The notes below the pieces were generated by a model. It worked only from the letters and a program-made list of their open reading frames with translations. It had not been told where the DNA came from and did no database searches. A stretch of DNA of 64,000 nucleotides from Amphiduros pacificus. Lineage: Eukaryota; Annelida; Polychaeta; Phyllodocida; Hesionidae. Location of the stretch: positions 39,314,561 through 39,378,560 of the forward strand of contig OX439004.1 in the NCBI GenBank assembly GCA_949316495.1. Reading direction: 5' to 3'. The position numbers and the translations under genes were made by a program. Shown here piece by piece: positions 32,724 to 46,000 of the stretch. Numbering within the stretch: position 1 is the stretch's first letter; each line of letters starts with the position of its first letter.

Positions 32724-33520
32724 ATGCCCTAGGCCGCAAGATGTCGCTTTTTCTGTGTTAATCCTCATCAAATCCAAGGCCATGTGTCCACAGTTGTGTC
32801 CACGGTTCTGCAGTGTGGTGCCACCTCGCGGAATAACAAAAACTGCTAATTAAGCCACTCTTGCCTCCATCAAACAATGTAGAAGACAACTGACACAAAA
32901 GACTTTGAACAAATATAATTTCACAGAACATTTTTAGGAGGAAAATTATTACAGTGAGCTCTGTTCACGCTCGATATTCAGATTTCAAAAATATTCAGAA
33001 AGTTTTAACATTGTTTTATAAGATCTGACAACGGTTATTTTTGTTTGCATTGTAAATATTGGAAACTGTGTCTGGCCGCTCTGTACATAAACTCCTGGCT
33101 ACCAGGTGAATAATTTATAATTAGTGATTCTCTGACAAGTAATGGCTAGGAAACCACTTTCTATTTACAGCTATTGTCAACTCAGAAAGATCGAAGTGGA
33201 AAGATCTTGATAATTGCAAATGTCTGGAAATGGAAATTAATTTTAATTAGGAAAAGTGGTAGACCTTTTACTGTTTTGCTATGTAATGAGTATTCCAGGC
33301 AGCTCAGATAATCAAGTTTTATACAATAAAACGTGTGATTGTAATGCCAGCGTCACCATGGCAATTGTACAGATCATTTTGATGATATAAAAGTATTGAA
33401 AACCTATATTATTTATGATTTAGTTTTTCCTTCTATATTTTATTATAAACTTAAGTTATTAGATGAAGATAATAATTATACGAAATAATATTTAGCAATA
33501 AAATCCCATTTAAATGGATA
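32724..33520 (+). terminator. 3' UTR and poly(A) signals of the microprotein gene
   Basis: Non-coding sequence after the stop, with AATAAA at 33325-33330 and again at 33497-33502. A 3' UTR of 620-800 bases would be far longer than the 108-base coding part. Confidence 0.45.
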
Positions 33521-34102
33521 TGTGATGCGATACACAAAGAATATCCACTGTGAATATCAACACTTAAAGGACAACTCCCCTCCCCTGATAAATAATAATT
33601 TTTGAAGTGTTATTGCCGATTGACCGATAAAATGCATGGACTAAAATGTGCTTAATTGAACATCCCAGAATATTAAAGCTTGGAACAATATATATAGTTT
33701 TGTTGTCATCGCCACCCTCCCCTATTTTTATTAAAACAAAAAACGTCCATGTGCCACACCCTTTTACCCTTAATAAAACCGTTTAAACCTATTCTAAAGA
33801 GAATAAAAATCGTGAGCCAGTGGCCTCAAAGCTATCCTGATAATCGATTTTTGGAAATTTTTGTGAATATTTTCTGAACATTCCTGCAAATTCTATTATA
33901 AATGATCATCTAGATCCTTTTTAAGAGCAGACTTTTTATCATGTTATTCAAAATGTTTGTCATGTTATTCAAAATAGCGGACTCAATAATAGCTGTTAAA
34001 TTTTATATAAAAAAGTTATAATGGATAAAATTAAAAGCCTAATGGAAAAGAGATAGCTCTGGTCTCATGAAAATATAAGATCTCACGTACTAATAGCTAC
34101 GA
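33521..34102. other. Intergenic, no gene seen
   Basis: AT-rich. Begins with a TTAAAGGACAACTCCCC phrase reminiscent of MITE ends, but no matching inverted end was found. Confidence 0.4.
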
Positions 34103-34962
34103 ATACCAACCAGTAGATTCAGAGGAGAGTAGTTTCAAAGTTGACAGACAGAATGAGAGAAAATTCTACCCACTTAATCAATGTTGTGAATAGTCACATA
34201 AATGCATTAATCTCAAGAAAAGAGATGACGATCTACCTCAAAAACCAAATATCACTTTGTGATGAGTAATTCATGATGTATTAATGTAATTCATGTTTAT
34301 TTTCTTTGCCATATCAGTAACAGAGAAGCATAAGATTCAATATAAAAATAGGATATATTTCAAATACTGGACCAACAGCTATCCCAGTGATCACGTGTGT
34401 GTGGCAAACAAGCATTTCTCCATTATTTGTGTTTTTCTTCTCTTTTTTCTTCATGTGGGGAGGGAGTAATTAATTCCATGAAAAAGTATATGCTTTTATC
34501 AAATAAAAAAAATTCTGGTGAGACAACTGGTATTCCAACCAGTAGTTTCAGTGGAGATCAAAGTTGACAGACAGAATGACAGAAAATCCCTGCACGCCCC
34601 AATTGCAGAAGCTAAAAAAAAAACTTTAGGGGTATTAAATGTTGTTGATAGTCACATAAATGTATTAATCTGAAGAAAAGAGATGACGATCTACCTTAAA
34701 ATCCAAATTTCACTTGGTGATAAGTCTTAATGTAATTCATGTTTATTTTCGTTGCCATGTCAGTAACAGAAAAGCATAATATTCAATATAAAAATAGGAT
34801 ATATAGGAATATATTTCAAATAATGGACGAACGGGGAGACCTGTGATCAAATTAGTGTAGCAAACAAGCATTTCTTCATTCTTCAGGTGGGGAGAGGGAG
34901 TAATTCCATGAAAAAGTATATGCTTTTATTAAATTTAAAAAAATCTGGTGAAACAACTGGTT
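34103..34962 (+). repeat. Diverged ~430-bp tandem duplication
   Basis: Two head-to-tail copies, about 34103-34531 and 34532-34962. Shared phrases appear in the same order: AAAGTTGACAGACAGAATGA, AGAAAAGAGATGACGATCTA, CATGAAAAAGTATATGCTTT and a closing ACAACTGG. The copies differ by many substitutions and indels, so the event is not recent. Neither copy has an open frame. Confidence 0.9.
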
Positions 34963-35884
34963 AGGAAAATGGAGAATGCAGAAGGAGTGTATCCCTGCAG
35001 ACCCCAACAGCCGCATATATGTGATATTTATGTGACATGGTCAATCCTGCTCTAGTGGGGCATACTGCTCCAACCATCCCAGCCAGAGAGAGACGACAAG
35101 GATCAAGTGCTGTTCCTCTTAACTAGTGCTGCCCCCTGGTAATAATATTTGTTAGCAGCGCCATCTGTTTCATTTGATATTCTCCTATGGACAATTTTCA
35201 CCCCATATTTTTGCAGCAAAACGCAAATCTGCATTTTACAGATTCCATTTGACTGAAGTATAACTAACCCCGGGAATTAACCTCAAACCATCCAGACAGA
35301 TCGGAGGTAATTTAACCTGGGGAGGGACAGGACAGTGCCCATTTTTAATTTGGTTTAATGTACACATGTAATTAATGAGAGTGAAAGTTTTGTTTCCCCC
35401 CCCCCCCCATCTTTCATTTATCTCAATTTCCAATTATGTAAATCTACACATGTATGGTGCAAGATTAAATATTTCATAACTGAATGTCAAGAATTGATTT
35501 AAAAAAACCAGATGAACAGATCCTTTACCAGGATATTAACATTACAAGACCTCCACCCTGTACAATTCTGTTTGCTTTATTCATGGAACATCAGGAACAT
35601 TTCAGATATAAAGACCAGTCAGAATATTCAGAATATGCCATATCATATTGCATAAATATGAATTTGGTGAAATTTTAAAATAATCCTTTCATAAATTAAT
35701 TTCCTAAATCAAATACCACTCAAAGTAAAATAGATAATTAGTTGTTCTTAATTCATAGATGCTTTCAAACAGGCAGACAATGGGAGATTTCCTTGACCAA
35801 AAGCTAAATTATCTGGATAAAAATTGGAAAAGTTAACGCCATACAAATATAATCGGTACTTTATACTGGGAAAGATTTCAAGAA
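34963..35884. other. Intergenic; paired CTCF-like sites
   Basis: No gene recognised. TGCTGCCCCCTGGT (35127-35140) and GCAGCGCCATCTG (35155-35167) both resemble the CTCF core and lie 28 bp apart (start to start), between the divergent-function genes on either side. A poly-C run is at about 35397-35408. Confidence 0.4.
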
Positions 35885-37086
35885 TGGCATAATTTATATT
35901 AAGTTTTATTTGTCAATATATGTAAAATTACAAAACACAAAAAATGTATTACAAACAATGATCAAAGCCAAGTTTAATAATAAAAAAAAATCACTTCACG
36001 AGTAGCAATGGGCGACTTAGCATTATGTTTTGTACCGCAACTCTGTGACAAACTGTTCCATACATTATTTCCAAGATTATTTTTATAGCAGCTTTGAAAG
36101 TTGAAAGTTGAATTTGATTATGTTTGGAGTAAAAATCTGCAATCGCACCACAGGGACAAGGAAGTGAAATTAACACATTTTTATTGGTGACAAGGAAATT
36201 TATTTCAATTACCCTTCCACATAAATTTACCACATACAGAAATAATAATAGTACAGTTATTCTATTTACTGTTCTACATAATAAATGAATACACCAAACA
36301 TCCACTCACAGATTTAATACGCGTTGTGATGATTACAATTTCCGAGTCAATCTGAACCAAAATAATTGACAGAAACCTTTGCACTATTATATATGAACAG
36401 CTCACACTATATACTGTAGTATCAAAGTCTGGAGTCCTTCTTGAATTAATAGTTTTCAATAATAAGAAGCATGGGAAACACAGATAGTTGTAGGCAAGGA
36501 AATGCATTCCCAGAAACAAAAATTTATTTCTTCAAGAAATGCACACAATCGTTGTTTTTATTTATTTTTTATATATGAATTAACACACTAAATGAAGCAT
36601 GGAATGTTTCTTCTTGCTATACAGTGACTCTATATAAAAGCAAGCTGTACCAAACATGTTGAGCTAAACCGGGCAATGATTTGTTACGTCACAGCAGATG
36701 TTATGAAATAGAAGCTCCTTGAAGAAACACAAATCGGCACGAGCAGAAAATATTCCTGCCAGAAATCACTGAGCATATGAGCATGTTCACCACCAGCTAA
36801 CCATAATCTACTTGTTGCCCTGGCAACAGCAGACAATGGAAATCCATTTTAGGTATAACAGGGGCAAATGCAGTCCTCTCTAAACTTCCTGAAAAGATCC
36901 CATTTTGTAATGTGATGCTATCTGGACTGCTAGAGAGAAGCAAGCAGACAGGCTCAAATGTCCCTAAGGTAATCCCAGATGTTAGTGGCTCCATCTTGTG
37001 GATGGGATGAAAGCTACGATTGTGCACTTCAAGAGGACTCCCAATTTGTTACGGTATTTGCATATGCTTAGTCTATATGTACATGA
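35885..37086 (-). terminator. Probable 3' UTR of the thymosin gene
   Basis: Sequence after the thymosin stop (reading leftward). Candidate AATAAA signals on the minus strand lie near 36556, near 36181 and at 35905-35910; which is used cannot be told. The open frame at 36797-37027 is inside this region and is not needed to explain the sequence. Confidence 0.4.
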
Positions 37087-40000
37087 CTAATTGTCTCCCT
37101 TCTTCTCCTGGTCTATTGCTGCAAATAAAAAAAGATACTCTGTTAATTAAAACATAGATAAATTGACATACACATGGATTTTATCAGAAACTTATTTATA
37201 CCGGACATGTTGAGAAAGTAAGAATGATTATGAGCTTGTTGGATTTAATATTTAAAAAGCCTAATATATAAATATATTTATTCATATAGATTCAAAATGA
37301 TTTCAAAGGATCAAGAGAAACATGTTGTGAGATGCACTCTACATCAGGATGACATTATTAGGAAGTGACCAGCCAGTTACATACTTTCTTTTGTTGGCAG
37401 TGGATTCTTCTCCTGTGTTTCTGTTTTCTTAAGTTTTGACTTGTCAAAGGTAGTCACTGCACTGACGTCTGCAATGAAAAAAAACAACTTGAAATGATGT
37501 ATTTTTAAAGTAGACATTAGATTGCAATTTTTCATGAAAAGTAGGGAGGCACCTGAATGTCCCATGTTATTGTTCCAAGTTTGTATGGAGTAACATTCAC
37601 AGCATAATATGCAGTTTTGTAAAAGCAGAGCCAAACCAAGGTGATGCTGACAGGTGCCCTCCTACTTTGCTCCCCATCAAATAATGGCATGCTAAATGAA
37701 ATGTGACATTTTTGCATGACCATATCATGTTTTGGGAGAATTAGAATGCCACCCAGCAGTACCAAGCAATCCACCAGAAACACATGACAGAAAAAGACCA
37801 TCACCAAATCAATATTGTACCCATATTACAGCTCTAATGGGAACACGTGAAAACATGTACATTAAGATGGACCAAATCCAGTCCTTATTGTAAATGCAAT
37901 GCAGTCCAAACTAGAGCTTGGACTGAAAGATGGACCCAGTTCTTATTGCAATCCCATGCCAGCCTTAAATCGTGCTTCTTTGTTTTATATGTTGAACCCA
38001 ATCTAACTTCCTTATTGTGCCTACATTCAACTCAAATGAAGCAAAGCTGTACTGAATCTAACAAGAGTTGTCCCTTAAGATGAAACAAGTTTAATTCTCA
38101 TAGAAAGATAAGGACTCAACATTGCACCATTTTTGAAAGGTGTACCATTAATAACAATAGAACATATTAAAAAAATAAACTTGTTTTGCCCTAGATGTAT
38201 GTATGTATGTGTGTGTATGTATGTATATATATATACAAACACCAAACCACTGTCCTATTCAGAAATATCACTGGTGAATCTAGAAGAATCAATTATATTT
38301 TCCAACTGAAGCTGAACTATACTGATCTTTAACATAGTCATAACATTCCCCACTCAGTTATATTACCAGAGATCACCTTTTACATTAAATGATATACTAC
38401 CTTTAGAGGGTATTTTGCCTGGAAAACCTGTAATCTTCTGGCCATGTAATATTGCATACAATATGTTCTTCTTGTTAATTATCCTATCATCAATGATCCT
38501 TTTTTATCTTTGGTTCTGGCTTGACAGATCTTGTGATCCGATATAAAATGGTGGATAAAGTAACAGGTAAAACTGCACATGGTGACTTGTTAACTGCACC
38601 CCAGCATTAAGTGAATATATTTGTGCTATATTTATACATTATGGGTTATGGGGTTTACACATATATATGAATACAATTAATACATGTATACAAGAATTAT
38701 TGCAAGTTTCATAACATGGACAGGAAAATATTAGGTTATTTTGATCTTACATGAGTATATATTGACTTTGGGGAGAGATGGTATTTGATGAAACTGCTCA
38801 AGTCATTTGGTTAATTAGATTTATAGCATAATAGGCTTGTCTATATCAATCTATATGAGCTTAGCTTCATGTTGTAACTCTACATATAACTTAACCTTAA
38901 ATCCACAAATGCTACTAATTTTACGAATTTCTACAAGATATTGATAAATTTATAATTTGTGGTGCTGTTTTAGAATTCTACCATAGTATAATGTGAACTA
39001 GTGATCAATGGTGGCTTGGACGACAGGTCGGGGAGTTTGGGATTACATGAAGCATCCTCAGATGAGGAGACAGGTGAATATGACAGAAACAAGTCTCACT
39101 TATCACCTGTCACACCTGCATCTAAGCACCGCAGCCTGGAGGTAAAGCCACTGCAACATGTGGGCTGCCATTCCCTCTACACTGTCCATATCAAACAAAG
39201 CAGATGGCTAATCTTGCCATATAACTATACCACATACAAAATAGGCCAATTAGTGAGGCACATATATACTGCATGAATAAAAATATACCTGAGTGAGCAA
39301 AGCCAAGACATGTATCATATATCACAATATACTATTGTGAATATTTGTTTTTGTACCCAGGTGATAAAGGATAATGTACACATTCTGTGATGTAGACACT
39401 GTGCACACATTGCAGCAGAGTACAGTAGAGTGTATCAAAGCATAGACAATAGTGAGTCGGTGCCAGCCCCGCCCTTATATGCCTCCTCTCTGTGTACATG
39501 GCATATAGACTCAGACCAAGCTGTCTGCTCTCACCTCAGTCTGTATCAAGCGAAACATAGCAAGTATATATGGAGAAAATAAGATATCATGCTACAAACT
39601 TCTTTTTTCATCTGATGTCCAATATTAAAGAATATATACAAAGTATCCCCTGTCCTCCATTAGCAAATATTTAATAAAATCACCTCCCTTTTGTGAAACA
39701 TGCTTATTCATAGTTTATTGGTATACAAGCTCTTGAGATGGAAAATATTTAGCCTGTGAACAGGAGAATGATCTTTATCTACAAGATGGAAATATCGAGG
39801 CCTTGAATGTGATAAATTGGTGCCCCTATGGCCTCGTATATTGGTATAACTGCATAGGAATATGAGTCAGACGGACACACACAATACAGTGATCTCCCCA
39901 CAATGAGAGCAACAAGGACCTTCACTCAAGAGGACCACCGCATTGTCAAGCATAATTCTTCCACCGAAAGTAATTCTACCACCGAGAGAAATTCTACAAC

Positions 40001-43000
40001 TGTGAGAGACAACATAATCAATATATGCTGCAAGTTATGTATGGTTAAAATACACCCAAATGATATTCTACTCTGTGATAAATGTATACTACAAATGTGT
40101 TGTAAAGTGCAACCTAGGTAATATGTAATGTAAAATGCAACCCACAGTTTAATACATCCATATAAAGTGCAACCTACTATGGTATACCTCAAAATAAAAT
40201 GCATCCTACTATGGTATAATATCTCAAAATAAAATGCATCCTACTACATTATCATTCATCCACATATAATTGACCAAAATGTATCCTGTTGCTGATCAAA
40301 GAGTTAACATGTTACTCAAAGTAAATATAATAATCATATCCTGCTTAGCAATCCCCCAATACTTACATAGACCAACCATTATAACCTGTCGTATGCAGTT
40401 GCATTACATGCTATTTTAATAATGGCTTCATGTTTTATGGGTTATGTCATTTTTTATATTGTATTCAAAACATTATGTTTTGTCTAGACTTTAATATGAT
40501 TGAAAACTCTTCCAAATAGGTACTTCCCCATGAGAATTATGAGTACCATAATAACCTCCTGATGGCTGGGGTATTTATGGACTGCACATCAAATTCATGT
40601 ATTGCTTTATTATATTACATCTATAATCATCATAATATTTTCAAAGCAATTATGCTATATACTGAATAATATAGACATATAAATAATATATATTCATATA
40701 TATACTCTTAGAATACAAATCTGATATTTACTGTTGAAACAGTTCATGTTCTCAGTTATCTCTCAATAAAGATGGAAACATGCAAAGCCTGGTAATTATG
40801 ATAAACAAGTCTGTATTCTTCCCACCCCGCAACCTGCAATATGACGGTGTATAGCTCCCTATAGATCACTTTCACCTGCCAATCCTATGATAATATTTCC
40901 CTATTCCCTGCCATGATCCCATGGGGGCTTGATTTCCATGGGCACGGCCCACATTGTGCATCTAATGGCACCGGTCCATCTCACCTGTATGGGGCTCCAC
41001 ATGGCTGATGACACTCGCATCATTTAGATCATTGTGTCCTGCAATCTATGTGCATCGTGTTCATTGTTGTGTCAGCTCATCGTCAGCGTGCTTCTGTCTG
41101 ACCGGAGGCGCCCTCTGCCCCCCCCTATTTCCAACTTGCATGCAACTCTTCTTTGTGTTTAATGATGCACACAATTTGTACATCAATTATTTGCATAAAT
41201 CATTAATTTTCTGACATGACAACATCCAGGTAAAACCTAACACAGATTTCCATGCCATTTCTAAAATGAGAAGTTGTCAGCAATCCATCTGTTTGCTGTC
41301 CTACATTAAACAAAAGCCTATTAAAATCATCAGATTTCATTATCAGCCATATTTGGCCTGAATATGGAAGACTTTTGACTTTAATGACAGCACTGAATAA
41401 ATGGGCCCTGGATTCTCTTTATTTAGATCTTCACCTATATATCACAGAGACACACATACACTTCCTAATATAGTATTAACTCTCTGAGCCAGTCTACACT
41501 TCTCTCTGCATATGCCAGATATTTGATAGTAATTCTAAAGTGTGCTCGATGTTTTATGAGGGATGAGAAAGGTGAAGATTGGGTTGCATGAGAATGATTC
41601 ACAGTAGCACAGTCCCGGTATGGTATGGAGTCAGACAGGGATCCATATACGGAAGTCTTACTCACCTAACATCCTAATACATACACTGCTGCTCATAGCC
41701 ACTGTCGACATCACTCAATAAGGTGCCAGTCCTCTAAAACAATACTTATTGTCTCAAATATCCCATTATATTTTATGGTCATGCAATTTGGTAATGGCTC
41801 GGGCCTCCAATTAGGAGAGGCATAAGGTGCATAACAATACTGTAAATTTAGTAGTGTTGACTATATATGTAGCTGCATTATAGTGCCCCACCATACTGAT
41901 GAAAGCCATTCAATTCAATCCATGCTGACACCAGTATCTTTTCATTGAGTTAATCAGGTTATAGTGTTTACTATCAGGAAATTGTCACATAAACTGCTAT
42001 TGCTGAGGGTATATACTGTTGCCTGGAGCATGCCATCCTGGCTTGCATATGTAGGTTTCATGTAGGACAAAGAAATATACATCTCTGAACTAATGTATTA
42101 GTATCATACCTCTCATATACAGGAAAGGTAACTTGATAAGCTGTCATTTAGAGGAGCACCAACTTACAAAAGTCACATAAATATCACTCAGGCATTTTTT
42201 CTACTTGGCACATGATAAAATCCGCAAGCAATATATTCATATAATTTTTGGACAAAGGTGGTTGTTCATTTGTGGAGAATAATTTGATACACAAAATCAC
42301 CAGATACCTGTTACGGATTCAAATTATAAAATATGCAAAGGTAATTCATTTCATGAATTTTATATAATTTGACACTTTCAGTATTTAATTTGCTGAAAAA
42401 ATTTAATCCAACCTGTTTTGAGAAAAATTCACAAAACAATAGAAAAACATGTTTAATGAGACTTTTGATTTTACTTCAACAAAAATCATAGTTTTTTATT
42501 CACATTTATATCCTATTATTTGCCTAACCTGGAATACCACTACAACCTTGAATTATGCTTAATCCACCCACATTGCTCAAATAGGCAGTAACTATCTTGG
42601 AACTGTTGCCATGGTTACATGATGGATGTATGTACATCTATTGACATCTCAATAAATCTTCTATTCCAAATGATGAGTACCTTAATCTGCAAAGTGAAAT
42701 CCACCTTTCCAGCCAGGAATATTCACGGAGCAAGGTACCCATTCATCAAAGAGATCCAAGGCTATAAAGGTTAACTTCCTACCAGCAAAACCTTGTTATA
42801 TCTGCATGTCTATGTGATATTCAAACTCAATACAATGAGCTCCACCTGGTGGATCCTGACATTGTTAAATGCACTAAATGGAAGTAATACTCCATACACC
42901 TTAGGTCTTGTGTTCTGAAAGGCATTTCTAGAGAGGAAACAGAGGTTAATAAAAGACAAAAAAAAACATTTCAAATTTCATGCCAGCCTTGTAACTCACC

Positions 43001-46000
43001 CTTTTCAACCCTTTTTGTTGTGCACCTAAGACCCCATTGTGTTTCTGTATGTTTTGCTCCAAAAATATGAAATTTAAGTATTAATGCTAAAAAAGTTTGT
43101 GGACATTGATTTAAGTGACTAATAATGTATGTAATGACTATGTGGCCTAGATGATGTGCATTGCTTGTGGTAAAAATAATACTGATACAGATATTCTTGA
43201 AATAGTTTTTTTGTAGTTTCCAAAAAAAATTATAACTTGACAAGATGGCTGCCAGTGTCACCAGCAAATGATGATCATAAATTCAGAAAATTTGAGTTAA
43301 AGTACAAATCTTGATTTTGTGTCATATCTTCAAGTTAATGATAATTTAAATGTTAATTAATATTTATTGAATATCCCCCTCCCCTTTAACATATATTATC
43401 ATGTTTGAATTTTCAAAATGAATGAATATATTTTCCAGATTTAGTATCTGTTTTGTCTGAGAAAGTATCACCAATATATTCCTGTACATATCTCCAGTAA
43501 ATGTTTGCAGGTCAGTGATCTTGGATATATTCCATGTTGGATTCTTGGCATTTTTGCCCTTCACAAAACCAAAGTTGTTTGTCAATATGCCAGGATTCAG
43601 AACACATTCAAAAATGGATGATACTATATATCAGGGCAACACTGACCATACACAACTATCTAAATGTCAAGCATTGATATTGTACTGATTTCTATGTGTT
43701 CTCATCCGAAGTTTACACAGATCTCCATGCCCTACTTTAAAGCCTTTTCTATGAATCTTGAGTTTTCCCTAGTGATGTTTACATATCCAGATGTGTGGCA
43801 GACCAGGTACAAGGTATGGCACAGGGTGAGATTATACTCCCAGATCTCATCCCGCCCACCCACAGATCAAGGTCATGTCAGGTTGCCAAGGTCACACAGG
43901 GATCCTATCAACCCATGAATCTAGTAATCGATTGAGAAAATAACAACATCTCCAGAGCTGTCTTGATTTTTATTTTCTTTTAGTAAATTAGATCGCAAAC
44001 ACCAAGTTGTAAAAAGAAGTTCTAAAAAGATCGCAAACACCAAGTTGTAAGAAGTTCTGACCGGCTGAACTCCGACTTGTTTGTTTATCAGTACAACCTG
44101 TGACCAGATGCTGCATGTGATGTGTACAACATTTTCCATCCCTTTCTTTCTACATCAATACATCATATGACACCATAATAGCACTGACATGGTAGACCTT
44201 AACCAAACAAACAAATATATCTTTCCTTCCTCACATGTTAACCAACTTTAATTACATCTCATACTATTAAAAACATCACAAGATCATCCTAATTCATCAT
44301 TAGTTTTGTTTTTATTCCTGTAATATATGGCATACTGTGGAGTGCACAGACTGTTTACTTCCTGCTGTTTCCTGGCTATTTTTTTCCAGGTAAAGCACAG
44401 GCAGTAAGTTAGGAGTGGTGGGGTAGAGAGCCTCACATTGTTGATGGTATGATCCAGCCTCGATCCCTTCCCACCACAGCCTTCTGCCCTCAAATTCCAC
44501 AATGTCAGCATTTTGGCAGCAGGAAAATGGATATGGAGGGAGAAATCTGCACCTCCTCCCAGCCGGGACAGATTATATCCTCCATCCTCATTCTATATTC
44601 TAATAACTTATTATAAATTGCTGATTAATTTACTCTCCAACTATGCTTATATAATAAAGGGGATAGCGGTAATACACCTGTAAATGACGGTCTTATGGCT
44701 TCAGAACCTCTTATAGTCCAATGAAAGTGCCCATAGAATGAATGGAATAACGATATCCGTTATATAAAACCTGACAGTTTTATCTCCTAAGCTTCAATTA
44801 AATAAAGAAATTTACAACATATTATAGATAATAAAAAAATGCAAAAAAGTTTTTTTTCTTTTGATTGAAAAATTATATCTTTTTCAAAACCACAAAACCA
44901 TTTTTTTCTGATAAGCGAGGTCTTTTTTTTGCTTCTAATCATGAATCAATGTTGGTCCTTTCAGGGTTATTTGTCCTTGTAAATCAAAACTGAATCTTGG
45001 GACCTGCCTGTCCAATCATTCCATCTCGTAGATTAGCTAAAAGCACCATGAATGTGTGAAGTTAGTATTCCCTCTTTCTCACTGTTCCTTCCAAAGTTAC
45101 CTGAACAAGAACTTCACACACCAGCTACCTGGCCTACTGAGTAATGTATTTGTGCACTACCATGGAATAAATAGACATTTAGTGTCTATGTTATCCATGA
45201 GATTATCTTGTCAACAATCCAAGGCAATCTCCAGATAAATGCCTGCAGAAACACTGATCCGAGTCCCTGGTCATGATTTTGAAATACTTACACCAATAAA
45301 ACACTTCTATCTCAAAAGAATTACATAATTTTTTATTATATAATAATATTGTCTGCCATATAGACCATTACATTTATCTAGACACTCGAAAAAAACATTG
45401 ATAGTGTTCAGCCGATAATGTAGAGTGGAACAGGTCAAACCACTCAGAAACCTGCAAACTGTGAATGAAGCAAATAGTGTGAATGAAGCAAATAGGATGC
45501 ATCATCCAGGGCCCACACTCAAGTTGTCAGACAGCTTTATGACAATTCATATAACAAGGATTAGCTCTAACTGTTGCTTCCATCCTGCTTAAACAAGCGG
45601 ATTTGTCTGTGGATTGGGGATCCTGGTTATCGACATATCTCTTCCTATTGACATAATGTGGCTATGTAATTAATCGGCTGTGGCACATCATGAGACTGAC
45701 ACTCGCAATCTCATGCCGGACATATATTTTTGAAGTATTCATTGTTGCTCTCCACCATGGTCAAATGTTATACAATATCAATACTGTAAAATGCAACTTA
45801 AAATTAATAAAAAAATACTAAAGCAATAATAAATCATAGCTATTCAAATATGTCTCTGCAATTGTATGATCTTGGTAGATGAACCAATTATTAGCCTTTA
45901 GGCTTAAATAATGGTGGACATTAATGTAAAAATTCACATTAACATGCCTATATCAATTACATATTTGTCTTGTTGTTTTAATGTAAGAAGAGCCAAAGAG

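Noticed and set aside
33567-33800. MITE beginning TTAAAGGACAACTCCCC
   Set aside because: No matching inverted end or second TTAA with similar sequence could be found nearby.
36797-37027. 76-codon minus-strand frame downstream of thymosin
   Set aside because: It lies in the presumed thymosin 3' UTR, has no splice context and shows no recognisable motif.
44180-44220. SINE tail (ACCAAACAAACAAATA)
   Set aside because: It resembles the tail at 21420, but no body or tRNA-like head was found upstream, so it is too short to call.
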